A stretch of 12,562 nt of DNA, taken from NCBI GenBank assembly GCA_016880375.1, contig JAEHDO010000211.1, positions 1-12,562 on the forward strand. Reading direction: 5' to 3'. The position numbers and the translations under genes were made by a program. Below are positions 1 to 8,465 of this stretch, in pieces. Origin of the DNA: Betaproteobacteria bacterium (GTDB taxonomy: Bacteria > Pseudomonadota > Gammaproteobacteria > Burkholderiales > Rhodocyclaceae). The stretch's first letter is position 1; the number at the start of each line of letters is the position of its first letter. The notes under the pieces are model-generated. The model was not told where the DNA came from. It saw only the letters and a list, made by a program, of their open reading frames with translations, and made no database searches.

Positions 1-576
1 TCCGGCATCAAGAGCCTGGCGGACCTGAAGGGCAAACGCGTCGCCGTCGGCGCACCGAAGTCCGGCACCGAGCTCAACACGCGCGCCATCCTCAAGGGCG
101 CCGGCCTGAGCTACAAGGACCTCGGCAAGGTGGAATACCTGCCCTTCGGCGAGTCGGTGGAGCTGATGAAGAACCGCCAGCTCGACGCCACCCTGATCTC
201 CGCCGGCCTCGGCGTGGCCGCCGTGCGCGACCTTGCCACCGCGGTGAAGATCGTCATCGTGCCGATCCCGGCCGAGATCATCGGCAAGATCGGCGATCCG
301 GCCTACCAGCCGGCGACCATTCCGGCCAACACCTACAACGGCCAGACCGCCGACGCTGCCACCGTGGCCATCCCGAACTTCCTCGTCACCCACGAAGGCG
401 TGCCGGCCGAAACGGTGTACACCATGGCCAAGTCGATGTTCGAGAACCTCGACCAGATGGTCGCCGCCCACGCCGCCGCCAAGGCGATCAAGCGCGAGAA
501 TGCGGTGATGGGCATGCCGCTGCCGCTGCATCCAGGCGCCGAGAAATATTACCGCGAGGCCGGCGTCCTCAAGTAA
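1..576 (+). CDS. TAXI-family TRAP transporter substrate-binding protein (5' truncated)
   Basis: This is the 3' part of a periplasmic solute receptor for a TRAP transporter. The frame is open from base 1 to a TAA at 574-576, giving 191 visible residues; the signal peptide and N-terminal lobe lie outside the window. The visible start, SGIKSLADLKGKRVAVG, is the usual lobe-crossing segment of TAXI receptors. It is followed by APKSGTELNTRAIL, matching the family's G-x-SGTE-x-N-x-R-x-IL pattern. The end, HPGAEKYYREAGVLK, matches the typical TAXI C-terminus (HPGA-x-KYYRE-x-G). The receptor would bind an organic acid-like solute and deliver it to the membrane permease encoded next. The ligand cannot be told from sequence. 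A terminator-like hairpin follows at once, so the receptor transcript may often end before the permease. Family assignment is secure; the substrate is unknown. Confidence 0.93.
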   Translation, partial: SGIKSLADLKGKRVAVGAPKSGTELNTRAILKGAGLSYKDLGKVEYLPFGESVELMKNRQLDATLISAGLGVAAVRDLATAVKIVIVPIPAEIIGKIGDPAYQPATIPANTYNGQTADAATVAIPNFLVTHEGVPAETVYTMAKSMFENLDQMVAAHAAAKAIKRENAVMGMPLPLHPGAEKYYREAGVLK

Positions 577-595
577 TGGCCAGGTTCTGGCATAC

Positions 596-631
596 AGGCC
601 GTGCCGGTTTCCGCGCACGGCCTTTTTGTTT
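596..631 (+). terminator. Intrinsic terminator / attenuator between TRAP receptor and permease genes
   Basis: AGGCCGTGC (596-604) and GCACGGCCT (615-623) form a perfect 9-bp GC-rich stem with a 10-base loop. The loop could pair further, CGG with CCG. A T-rich tract follows directly (TTTTTGTTT, 623-631). It starts 20 bases after the receptor stop and ends 14 bases before the permease ATG. Partial termination here would give more binding protein than permease, as is common in binding-protein-dependent transporter operons. The structure is seen; the termination efficiency is inferred. Confidence 0.8.
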
Positions 632-645
632 CACCGGAGAGCAAG

Positions 646-2702
<2,057 letters not shown>

Positions 2703-2703
<1 letters not shown>

Positions 2704-3170
2704 TGCCGCTATGCCTGTCCGCCGGCGCGCTGGTGGCCACGCTGGCCGTCGAATCCTTCACCCTTGCATGGACGCACTCCATCGAAAAAATCCGCTGGGA
2801 GGAAGATTGGCGCATCGAGGCCGGACTACTGCATCTGGTCGAAGCACGCATTCGCGGCAGCGGCGCCGGCATGGAGCCGCCCGCGGGCGCCGTATTGGAG
2901 AACGGTACCTGGCGCTACCGGCCCGTGCTCGCGCCGCTGGCCCGGTTGCGCCTGGCCAACTCCACCTACGCGGCTGATTACTTGCTCTGTTTCGAGAGCC
3001 GCTGCCGGCCGCTTGCCGAACTGGCCGGCAGCGCGGAGAATGAATCGATCGAACTGCATGCCTGTACAGGAGGAGAAATGGCCCCCCAACGCTCCCTTCG
3101 CTCGCTGCCCCCCGAGGGGAGCATGCCTTCCTTGGGACGGCCCGGCGAAAGGCATGACCATGCCCGCTGA
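2703..3170 (+). CDS. DUF1850 domain protein of the TRAP operon, with a repeat-encoded C-terminal tail
   Basis: This 155-residue protein belongs to the uncharacterised DUF1850 family, which is typically encoded beside TAXI/fused-permease TRAP genes. Visible family features are a hydrophobic start (CLSAGALVATLAVESFTLAW), then THSIEKIRWEEDW (24-36) and GSGAGMEPP (52-60), and short beta-rich segments up to IELHAC (116-121). The hydrophobic start could be a weak signal or anchor. The ATG overlaps the permease stop (TGATG, 2701-2705) with no clear ribosome binding site, so translation is probably coupled. Residues from about 124 to 155 are unlike the family. They are rich in Pro, Ser, Arg and Gly, and come from a low-complexity palindromic stretch that looks like an intergenic repeat read through to the TGA at 3168. 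The last 11 bases overlap ogt. The role is unknown; a part in TRAP transport is inferred only from context. Confidence 0.85.
3081..3152 (+). repeat. Repeat-like, palindrome-rich GC element at the DUF1850/ogt junction
   Basis: About 70 bases differ sharply in texture from the flanking codons. CGCTC occurs twice close together (3090-3094 and 3100-3104). GCT-G-CCCC (3104-3111) can pair with GGGG-AGC (3116-3122), and a short GC-rich segment, CTTGGGACGGCCCGGCG (3131-3147), follows. From memory, very similar strings recur between genes in many betaproteobacterial genomes, so this is proposed as a copy of a dispersed intergenic repeat. That could not be checked here, because only one copy is in the window. 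It supplies the DUF1850 tail and ends against the AAAGG (3148-3152) that probably serves ogt. Confidence 0.5.
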
Positions 3171-3630
3171 ATTCGATGCCATCCTGAAAACCCCATTCGG
3201 CGCGCTCGGCGTGCGTACTGAGAATGACGTAATTGCCGAGATCCGCTTCCTGCCACCCGGCACCCAGGCATTGAGGCCGAAAACCGCCCTGGCCGAGAGG
3301 GCCTGCCAGCAGCTGGCCGCCTACCTGGCCGACCCCAAGGCCGGTTTCGACCTGCCGCTGAGGGCTGCCGGCACCGAATTCCAGCGCAGCGTCTGGAAGG
3401 CGATTGCCGCCATCCCGCCGGGCCGCACCCTCAGCTATGGCGACATCGCCAGGCGCCTCAAAAGCGCGCCGCGGGCGGTGGGCCAGGCCTGCGGCCGCAA
3501 CCCCTATCCGGTGGCAGTGCCCTGCCACCGTGTCGTCGCGGCGGACGGCGGGCTGGTCGGCTTCGCCAACGCCCGCAGCGGCTACCTGCTCGACACCAAG
3601 CGCTGGTTATTGGAGCATGAACGAATCTGA
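3160..3630 (+). CDS. ogt: Methylated-DNA--[protein]-cysteine S-methyltransferase
   Basis: This enzyme repairs O6-alkylguanine and O4-alkylthymine by a one-way transfer of the alkyl group to its own cysteine. The 156-residue protein has the acceptor motif VPCHRV (119-125 region), with the acceptor Cys at 122. The recognition-helix segment RAVGQACGRNP (105-115) carries the arginine finger (Arg105), and the hinge Asn114 is present. The usual tail follows, with GFANARSGYLLDTKRWLLEHE matching G-x3-G-x3-K-x2-LL-x2-E in spirit. The length fits the short Ogt/AGT form, with no Ada regulatory domain. Two ATGs are possible, 3154 and 3160. The second is preferred because AAAGG at 3148-3152 is 7 bases away; for the first it is 1 base away. 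The start overlaps the DUF1850 stop and the end overlaps xerD by 14 bases, so translation is probably coupled along the string. Confidence 0.95.
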   Translation: MPAEFDAILKTPFGALGVRTENDVIAEIRFLPPGTQALRPKTALAERACQQLAAYLADPKAGFDLPLRAAGTEFQRSVWKAIAAIPPGRTLSYGDIARRLKSAPRAVGQACGRNPYPVAVPCHRVVAADGGLVGFANARSGYLLDTKRWLLEHERI

Positions 3631-4513
3631 CGCGGGGCTGCTCGACGCCTTCGCCGACACCCTCTGGCTGGAAGCCGGCCTCTCGAAGAACACCCTCTCG
3701 AGCTATCGCGCCGATTTGTCGCAGTTCTCCGTCTGGCTGACGCCCCGCGGCAAGACTCTGGAGCAAATCGAGCCGGTCGACATCCACGACTACCTGCGCG
3801 ATTTCAGTCGTCGCGCCAAATCCACCAGCCAGCGCCGCCTGATCGCCTCGCTGCGCCGCTTCTACCAGCACTTGCTGGCGGTCGGCGCCATCAAGGCCGA
3901 CCCAACCCTGAACATCGACCCGCCGCCCCGGCTCGAACGCTTCCCCAGGACACTGTCCGAGGCCCAGGTCGAAGCGCTGCTGGCCGCGCCGGATATCGAC
4001 ACCCCTCTCGGACTGCGTGACCGCGCCATGCTGGAAGTCCTGTACGCAGCCGGCCTGCGCGTCTCGGAGCTGACGGCATTGAAACTGTTCGAGGTGGGCA
4101 TGAACGAAGGGGTGGTGCGCGTCTTTGGCAAGGGTTCGAAGGAGCGCCTGGTGCCTCTCGGACAGGTGGCGCTGGAATGGGTCGAGCGCTACCTTTCGCT
4201 AGCGCGGCCGCAACTGCTCGCCGGCCGCAACTGCGACGCGGTCTTCGTCACGCGGCGCGGGGCGGGACTGTCACGGCAGATGTTCTGGCACCTGGTCAAG
4301 CGCCATGCCGCGCGCGCCGGCATCGACTCCTCGCGCATCTCGCCGCACACCCTGCGCCACGCCTTCGCCACCCACCTGATCAACCACGGCGCCGACCTGC
4401 GCGTGGTGCAACTTCTGCTCGGCCATGCAGACATCTCGACGACACAGGTCTATACACACGTCGCCCGTGAACGGCTCAAGCAGCTGCACGCCCGGCACCA
4501 TCCCCGCGGCTGA
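3617..4513 (+). CDS. xerD: Site-specific tyrosine recombinase XerD
   Basis: XerD works with XerC at the dif site, under FtsK control, to resolve chromosome dimers before cell division. The 298-residue protein has an N-terminal SAM-like DNA-binding domain (about 1-105; LSKNTLSSYRADLSQFSVWL is typical) and a C-terminal catalytic domain. The full catalytic set is visible at Arg148 (AAGLRVSEL), Lys172 (GKGSKERLVPL), His244 and Arg247 (PHTLRHAF), His270 (LLGHADISTTQ) and Tyr279 (VYTHV). From memory these are the same residue numbers as in E. coli XerD, which supports both the identity and the ATG at 3617. The start lies 14 bases inside ogt with only a close GGAG (3612-3615), so coupling to ogt translation is likely. 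A XerC partner is not in the window and would be elsewhere. Confidence 0.96.
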   Translation: MNESDAGLLDAFADTLWLEAGLSKNTLSSYRADLSQFSVWLTPRGKTLEQIEPVDIHDYLRDFSRRAKSTSQRRLIASLRRFYQHLLAVGAIKADPTLNIDPPPRLERFPRTLSEAQVEALLAAPDIDTPLGLRDRAMLEVLYAAGLRVSELTALKLFEVGMNEGVVRVFGKGSKERLVPLGQVALEWVERYLSLARPQLLAGRNCDAVFVTRRGAGLSRQMFWHLVKRHAARAGIDSSRISPHTLRHAFATHLINHGADLRVVQLLLGHADISTTQVYTHVARERLKQLHARHHPRG

Positions 4514-4725
4514 AATGAGAAGCCCCGCAATCGCGAGGCTCTCGTGCGCCAGCTTCGGCGCGGCGCCTTCGATGAGGCGCAAGTGCGGGATCGACGATCC
4601 CGTAAGGGTGCTCCGGTGAAACAACCGCTTCCTGCTTCTTCCGGCTCGTTCTCCAGGTTATGGGAACACTTTGTTTATAGCCTCCCAACTGGCGGCCTTC
4701 AAGTTGGATTTTGTAGGATGTTGTT
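4514..4725. other. Hairpin-rich intergenic region between xerD and the YbaK gene
   Basis: There is no convincing gene in these 212 bases. Several inverted repeats are visible. AGCC-CGC pairs with GCG-GGCT (4521-4540) just after the xerD stop, but without a T tract. GCGCCT pairs with AGGCGC (4563-4568 and 4575-4580). CGGGATCG and CGATCCCG (4586-4593 and 4595-4602) form a near-perfect palindrome around one central A. CCAACT pairs with AGTTGG (4685-4690 and 4702-4707). From about 4660 the DNA turns AT-richer, with TTTATA at 4674-4679 as a possible -10 but no good -35. AGGA at 4715-4718 is the ribosome binding site of the next gene. The region may hold xerD 3' end structure, an operator and the ybaK promoter; none is proven. 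Confidence 0.45.
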
Positions 4726-5217
4726 ATGAAACACGAAACTCATGCCCCGGAAACCCCCGCGACCCGTTTCCTCCTGCAGCACCGGGTCGCCCACTCCAGC
4801 CACCTCTACGAATACGAGGAACACGGCGGCACGCGCGTTTCGGCGCGCGAACTGAACGTGGATGAGCATGCCGTGGTGAAGACGCTCGTGATGGAGGACG
4901 AAGCCGGCAAGCCCCTGATCGTGCTGATGCACGGGGACCGCAAGGTATCCACCAAGAACCTTGCGCGGCAGATCGGTGCCAAGCGCGTCGCGCCCTGCAA
5001 GCCCGAGGCAGCGCTGCGCCACACCGGCTACATGGTGGGAGGCACTTCCCCTTTTGGCACGAAGAAAAAGCTGCCGGTGTATATCGAGAAGACCATCCTC
5101 GATCTGCCGCTGATCTACATCAACGGCGGCCGCCGCGGCTTTCTCGTCGGCGTGCAGCCGCATGAAATCATGCGCGTGCTGCAGCCGCAGGAGGTGGGCT
5201 GCGGCTTGTCGGACTAG
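4726..5217 (+). CDS. ybaK: YbaK/EbsC-type aminoacyl-tRNA deacylase
   Basis: This is a trans-editing enzyme of the YbaK/ProX fold, expected to hydrolyse mischarged tRNA such as Cys-tRNA(Pro) in the cytoplasm. The 163 residues match the family length. Visible landmarks are the conserved lysine in VVKTLVMED (Lys52), the DRKVSTKNLARQIGAK segment (71-86), the substrate-loop signature GGTSPFGTKKKLPVYIEKT (105-123), and INGGRRGF (132-139). The start is well supported by AGGA (4715-4718) 7 bases before the ATG. The gene is preceded by a structured leader and ends head-on against folB, with the two stop codons sharing bases in CTAG (5214-5217). Exact tRNA specificity cannot be read from the sequence: INS superfamily members differ in substrate, but the GGTSPFG loop favours the YbaK subgroup. 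Confidence 0.92.
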   Translation: MKHETHAPETPATRFLLQHRVAHSSHLYEYEEHGGTRVSARELNVDEHAVVKTLVMEDEAGKPLIVLMHGDRKVSTKNLARQIGAKRVAPCKPEAALRHTGYMVGGTSPFGTKKKLPVYIEKTILDLPLIYINGGRRGFLVGVQPHEIMRVLQPQEVGCGLSD

Positions 5218-5567
5218 GCGAGCTTTCCCCGCTCGATCGCCACGCCGACGCGCTTCACGCCTCTCGCCACGCCTGTCTTGGCGATGGCGATTTTCACCCA
5301 GGGTGCGCCGAAGTCCTCGGTCAGCAGGGCCACGACGAACTCCCCCAGCGTCTCCAGGAGATTGAAATGGCGCTCGCCGAGTTCCTTGCGGATGCGTGCA
5401 ATCACCTCGGCATAGTCGATGGTGTCGGCGATGTCGTCGTGCTGGGCGGCGGCGTCGGGCACGCCGAACTCGAGATTGAGTTCAATGGTCTGGCGCGCCG
5501 CCCGCTCACGCGGGTAGATGCCGACCCAGGCTTCGACGCGCAACTCGTCGATGAAGATGCGATCCAT
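5214..5567 (-). CDS. folB: Dihydroneopterin aldolase
   Basis: This enzyme converts 7,8-dihydroneopterin to 6-hydroxymethyl-7,8-dihydropterin and glycolaldehyde in folate synthesis. The 117-residue protein aligns almost without gaps, from memory, with E. coli FolB. It has the start MDRIFIDELRVEAWVGIYPR, Glu21 after that block, IDYAEV (Tyr52), NLLETLGEF (Glu72) and the catalytic-type lysine in IAIAKTG (Lys97), and ends in GVAIERGK. The residue after the lysine is Thr rather than the usual Pro. It is divergent from plsY, with 103 bases between the starts, and convergent with the ybaK-like gene. Upstream on its strand the DNA is AT-rich (5568-5590), including TTTAAT, which may hold a promoter, but no strong -35 or ribosome binding site is visible. 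The folB-plsY pairing is also found in E. coli. Confidence 0.94.
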   Translation of the reverse strand: MDRIFIDELRVEAWVGIYPRERAARQTIELNLEFGVPDAAAQHDDIADTIDYAEVIARIRKELGERHFNLLETLGEFVVALLTEDFGAPWVKIAIAKTGVARGVKRVGVAIERGKLA

Positions 5568-5613
5568 GAACTTTTATTGATTAAAATGTGGCAAACGCAA
5601 TTTCAGTGAAGGC

Positions 5614-5633
5614 TGGCCTGCGCAAGCAGGTCA
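5614..5633 (+). promoter_or_regulatory. Hairpin with GCAA tetraloop in the folB-plsY intergenic region
   Basis: TGGCCTGC (5614-5621) pairs with GCAGGTCA (5626-5633), including one G-U pair, around a GCAA loop of the stable GNRA class. It lies 37 bases before the plsY ATG and would be in the plsY leader if transcription starts in the AT-rich stretch near 5570-5590. The structure is visible; any regulatory role is a guess. Confidence 0.4.
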
Positions 5634-5670
5634 AGCGAAGAAACCCTAACCAAATTCTAAGTGATCCGAC

Positions 5671-6285
5671 ATGACTACGCTCGGTTTTGCCATCCTGGCC
5701 TACCTCCTCGGCTCCGTCCCCTTCGCGGTGGTGGCGAGTCGTCTTTTCGGCCTCGCCGATCCGCGCAGCTACGGCTCCGGCAATCCGGGCGCCACCAACG
5801 TCATGCGCAGCGGCAACAAGCCGGCAGCGCTGCTTACCCTGCTCGGCGATGCGGCCAAAGGCTGGCTGGCGGTATTTCTGGTTCAGCAGTTCGGCCCGGC
5901 CTACGGCGCACAACCGCAGGATGCAGCCATCGCCGGCTTCGCCGCTTTCTTCGGCCATCTGCACCCGATCTTTCTCAACTTCAAGGGCGGCAAGGGCGTA
6001 GCCACCGCCGCCGGCGTGATGTTCGGCTTCAGCCTGTGGCTCGGCCTCGGCGTCCTGGCAGTCTGGATCGGCGTGGTGTGGTTCTTCCGCTATTCCTCGC
6101 TCGGCGCCATCGCCGCGGCCATCACCGCGCCGATCATCGCGCTGGCTACGCTCGGCTCCGGTGACATGCTCACCTCAGTATTCTGCATCGCGCTGCTGCT
6201 ATTCTGGCGCCACAGCGACAACCTGGAGCGCATCCGCGCCGGCACCGAGCCGAAGATCGGCGGCAAGAAGAACGCTATGTCCTGA
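5671..6285 (+). CDS. plsY: Acyl-phosphate:glycerol-3-phosphate acyltransferase PlsY
   Basis: This inner-membrane enzyme transfers an acyl group from acyl-phosphate to glycerol-3-phosphate, the first step of phospholipid synthesis; PlsX makes its donor. The 204-residue protein is mostly hydrophobic, consistent with the family's seven membrane segments. All three signature regions are present: SYGSGNPGATNVMR (33-46), GHLHPIFLNFKGGKGVAT (95-112, the substrate-binding loop), and the C-terminal RHSDNLERIRAGTE (180-193). The start gives the typical MTTLGFAILAYLLGSVPFA membrane segment. No strong ribosome binding site is seen before the ATG. It is divergent from folB. Its last 11 bases overlap the 3' end of the aldolase gene on the other strand, leaving no room for a terminator between the two. 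Confidence 0.96.
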   Translation: MTTLGFAILAYLLGSVPFAVVASRLFGLADPRSYGSGNPGATNVMRSGNKPAALLTLLGDAAKGWLAVFLVQQFGPAYGAQPQDAAIAGFAAFFGHLHPIFLNFKGGKGVATAAGVMFGFSLWLGLGVLAVWIGVVWFFRYSSLGAIAAAITAPIIALATLGSGDMLTSVFCIALLLFWRHSDNLERIRAGTEPKIGGKKNAMS

Positions 6286-7039
6286 ACTTCGCAGCAAGCC
6301 CGTCGGCGGCCTGCGCCAGCAGGCTGGCGTCCACGCCGACGGCAACGAACAGGCAGCCGGCCTCCAGCCATTTGCGCCCCTGCTCCTCGCCGCGCGCCAG
6401 AATCCCCGCCGCCCTGCCCGCCTGCCGAATGCGCCGCACCGCGTCCTCGATCGCCCCCTGCACCTGCGGATGCTGCGCATCGCCGAGATGGCCCATGTCG
6501 GCGGACAGATCCGCCGGCCCGATGAAGACGCCGTCCACGCCCGGCGTGGCCGCAATGGCATCGAGATTTTCCAGGCCCTGACGCGATTCCACCTGCACCA
6601 GCAGGCACAGTTCTTCCTCGGCGCGCTGGTAGTAGTCGCGGATGCGGCCCCACTGGGTGGCGCGCGTGCCGCCGGCCACGCCGCGGCGCCCCGCCGGCGG
6701 ATAGCGCATGTTGCTGACCGCCCGGGCCGCCTCCGCCGCCGTCTGCACATAGGGAATCAGCAATGTCTGGGCGCCGAGGTCGAGCACACGCTTCACCCAC
6801 ACCATGTCGTTCCACGGCGGGCGCACGATCGGCGTTGTCACCGGACTGCGCAGGGCCTGCAACTGCGCCTGCACGCCCGGCAGCTCGTTGGGGGCATGCT
6901 CCATGTCGATGAGCAGCCAGTCATAGCCGGATGCGCCGAGCAACTCGGTCACCGACGCATTGGCCAGCACCGACCACAGGCCGATCTGGGGCCTGCCTTC
7001 GCACAGGGCGCGCTTGAAGCGGTTCACCGGCATTTCCAT
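6275..7039 (-). CDS. HpcH/HpaI-family class II aldolase
   Basis: This is a metal-dependent pyruvate aldolase of the family that includes HpaI (4-hydroxy-2-oxoheptanedioate aldolase), GarL and RhmA. These cleave 4-hydroxy-2-oxo acids to pyruvate plus an aldehyde. The 254-residue protein has the family's key residues: His48 in DMEHAPN (catalytic base position), Arg73 in IVRPPWND (pyruvate binding), and metal ligands Glu151 (LVQVESRQG) and Asp177 (FIGPADLS). The ATG at 7039 is chosen because GGAGG (plus-strand 7047-7051) lies 7 bases upstream; starting further upstream would add an unrelated stretch that is really tsaD read in another frame. The ribosome binding site lies inside tsaD and the gap to the tsaD stop is 2 bases, so the two genes are surely cotranscribed. 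No other catabolic gene is nearby, so the natural substrate stays open. Confidence 0.92.
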   Translation of the reverse strand: MEMPVNRFKRALCEGRPQIGLWSVLANASVTELLGASGYDWLLIDMEHAPNELPGVQAQLQALRSPVTTPIVRPPWNDMVWVKRVLDLGAQTLLIPYVQTAAEAARAVSNMRYPPAGRRGVAGGTRATQWGRIRDYYQRAEEELCLLVQVESRQGLENLDAIAATPGVDGVFIGPADLSADMGHLGDAQHPQVQGAIEDAVRRIRQAGRAAGILARGEEQGRKWLEAGCLFVAVGVDASLLAQAADGLAAKFRT

Positions 7040-7041
7040 TT

Positions 7042-8061
7042 TCACGCCTCCCCCAACGCCCAGCGCGGCCTGACACTGAAGCTGCCGGCCTGATTTGCAG
7101 CGGATCCGAAAGTCAGCCTTTGCGCACCGGCGAATGCGATCATTGCACCATTGTCCGTGCACAACTCCAGTTCGGGATAGAACACCCGGGCGCCTGCCGC
7201 CTGGGTGCCGGCGTCCAGCCCTGCGCGCAGCGCCTCATTGGCCCCAACGCCGCCGGCAACGACCAGTTGCTTCAGACCGGTCGCCTTCAGCGCGGCCAGC
7301 GCCTTGGCCGACAACACCTCGACGATGGCAGCCTGGAATTCCGCACACAGGTCCGCCTTGTCGGAATCGTCCGGCGGCCGGTTGCGCACTTGGGTCAGGA
7401 CCGCCGTTTTCAGGCCGGAAAAGCTGAAATTCAGGTCGCCGCTGTGCAGCATCGGCCGTGGCAGGGGGAAACGTCCCGTCTGCCCCGTTTCCGCCAAACG
7501 CGCCAACTGCGGCCCGCCGGGATAGCCAAGGCCGAGCAGCTTGGCGGTCTTGTCGAAGGCCTCTCCGGCGGCATCGTCCAGTGTTTCGCCCAGCAACTCG
7601 TATTGGCCGACGCCGGCAACCCGCATCAGCTGGGTGTGTCCGCCCGACACCAGCAGGGCAACAAACGGAAAGCGCGGCGGATCGGCCGAGAGCAGGGGCG
7701 ACAGGAGATGGCCCTCGAGATGATGCACCGGCAGGGCCGGCACCTTCAGGGCCAGCGCCAGCGACTCGGCGAAACCGGCCCCCACCAGCAAGGCTCCCGC
7801 CAGGCCGGGCCCGGCGGTATAGGCGATGGCGCCGACCGTTTCCAGGCTGGTGCCGGCCACGGCCAGCACCTTGCGCAGGAGGGGCACGATGCGGCGGATA
7901 TGGTCGCGCGAGGCCAGTTCGGGCACGACGCCGCCATAGGCCTCGTGCAGATCCACCTGCGAATGGACGGCATGCGCCAGCAGGCCGCGACCCGTGTCGT
8001 AGAGGGCCAGGCCGGTTTCGTCGCAGGAGGATTCAATGCCGAGGACGAGCATGTCGGCCAT
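7042..8061 (-). CDS. tsaD: tRNA N6-adenosine threonylcarbamoyltransferase
   Basis: TsaD is the catalytic subunit that, with TsaB and TsaE, moves the threonylcarbamoyl group from TC-AMP to A37 of ANN-decoding tRNAs. The 339-residue ASKHA-fold protein starts with [20 protein letters not shown]. The metal site HHLEGH supplies His114 and His118, and [11 protein letters not shown] supplies Asp303. VSGGHTQL (138-145) and VAGGVGAN (267-274) are phosphate/nucleotide-binding loops of the family. The ATG at 8061 and an in-frame ATG at 8052 are both possible; neither has a strong ribosome binding site, and the second gives the more usual [13 protein letters not shown] start. The gene is divergent from rpsU, an arrangement shared with E. 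coli, and is followed with a 2-base gap by the aldolase gene. Confidence 0.97.
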   Translation of the reverse strand: MADMLVLGIESSCDETGLALYDTGRGLLAHAVHSQVDLHEAYGGVVPELASRDHIRRIVPLLRKVLAVAGTSLETVGAIAYTAGPGLAGALLVGAGFAESLALALKVPALPVHHLEGHLLSPLLSADPPRFPFVALLVSGGHTQLMRVAGVGQYELLGETLDDAAGEAFDKTAKLLGLGYPGGPQLARLAETGQTGRFPLPRPMLHSGDLNFSFSGLKTAVLTQVRNRPPDDSDKADLCAEFQAAIVEVLSAKALAALKATGLKQLVVAGGVGANEALRAGLDAGTQAAGARVFYPELELCTDNGAMIAFAGAQRLTFGSAANQAGSFSVRPRWALGEA

Positions 8062-8083
8062 TCTACCGGCCTGAATCGGCCTG

Positions 8084-8112
8084 TTGGATTTTCCCGCAAA
8101 TGCGGCTATAAT
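8084..8112 (+). promoter_or_regulatory. Strong sigma-70 promoter of rpsU
   Basis: TTGGAT (8084-8089) as -35 and a perfect TATAAT (8107-8112) as -10 are separated by exactly 17 bases. Transcription would begin near 8119, leaving a leader of about 27 bases before the rpsU ATG. This is the clearest promoter in the window and would drive the rpsU-yqeY-dnaG-rpoD group. It lies in the 84-base divergent gap with tsaD, for which no comparable promoter is visible. Confidence 0.85.
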
Positions 8113-8145
8113 GCGCGGCTTTCCCAGTTAGCAGGGTTAATCCGC

Positions 8146-8358
8146 ATGCCTGGCATCCGCGTCAAGGAAAACGAGCCGTTCGAGGTGGCCATCCGCCGCT
8201 TCAAGCGTGCCATCGAGAAAACCGGTCTTCTGACCGAGTTGCGTTCGCGCGAGTTCTACGAGAAACCCACGGCCGAGCGCAAGCGCAAGCTCTCCGCTGC
8301 GGTGAAGCGCCATCACAAGCGCATCCGCAGCCAGATGCTGCCGCCGAAGATGTACTAA
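8146..8358 (+). CDS. rpsU: 30S ribosomal protein S21
   Basis: S21 is a small basic protein of the 30S subunit that assists initiation on natural mRNAs. It is 70 residues long, starts [20 protein letters not shown] and ends [15 protein letters not shown], with the dense Lys/Arg content of the family (for example [17 protein letters not shown] at 43-59). The ATG at 8146 follows AGGG (8133-8136) at 9 bases and gives the standard length; much longer upstream extensions in this frame are read-through of antisense tsaD. It is transcribed from the promoter at 8084-8112 and followed by a structured region and terminator, so S21 can be made in excess over the downstream primase and sigma factor, as in the E. 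coli macromolecular synthesis operon. Confidence 0.97.
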   Translation: MPGIRVKENEPFEVAIRRFKRAIEKTGLLTELRSREFYEKPTAERKRKLSAAVKRHHKRIRSQMLPPKMY

Positions 8359-8365
8359 TAGCCGA

Positions 8366-8422
8366 CCGGGTGCCCGGAACGCCAGCAATGGCGCAGGCAT
8401 CCAGACGGCTCGGGGCCTAGCC
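8366..8422 (+). other. Tandem stem-loops in the rpsU 3' region
   Basis: Between the rpsU stop and the terminator three further stem-loops can be drawn: CCGG/CCGG around GTGC (8366-8377); CGCCA/TGGCG around a GCAA tetraloop (8380-8393); and GGCT/AGCC (8407-8410 and 8419-8422). They are short, and only the second has a notably stable form. They could stabilise the rpsU mRNA 3' end or form part of an RNA regulatory element; this is inference. Confidence 0.35.
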
Positions 8423-8434
8423 TCCTCCACAGAC

Positions 8435-8465
8435 AGCCTCGGACTGCGAAGTGCCGGGGCTTTTT
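8435..8465 (+). terminator. Intrinsic terminator/attenuator after rpsU
   Basis: AGCCTCGG (8435-8442) pairs with CCGGGGCT (8454-8461) over 8 bp with one G-U pair. The stem extends by ACT/AGT to a GCGA tetraloop, with one bulged G. It runs into TTTTT at 8461-8465, then GCTTT. It lies 32 bases before the yqeY ATG. Its position matches the known attenuator between rpsU and dnaG in E. coli, so partial read-through would supply yqeY, dnaG and rpoD. Confidence 0.87.

Noticed and set aside
601..645. GTG at 601 as permease start
   Set aside because: It falls within the terminator stem and lacks a ribosome binding site. The ATG at 646 has GGAGA upstream and gives a normal N-terminus.
2764..3159. N-terminal extension of the methyltransferase to 288 residues
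   Set aside because: The extra sequence is the DUF1850 gene read in another frame. The family-like protein begins at 3160.
4517..4543. Intrinsic terminator after xerD
   Set aside because: A hairpin is present but no T tract follows it on the plus strand, so it is reported only as structure.
4544..4729. Small gene in the xerD-ybaK gap
   Set aside because: Frames there lack a ribosome binding site and family-like sequence, and the region is full of inverted repeats.
7040..7162. Upstream start for the aldolase at 7162
   Set aside because: The added residues come from antisense-frame tsaD sequence, and a perfect GGAGG supports 7039.
7120..8145. Plus-strand frame running into rpsU (412 codons)
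   Set aside because: The part before 8146 is opposite tsaD and rich in Gln, Arg and Gly. Only the last 70 codons are real S21.
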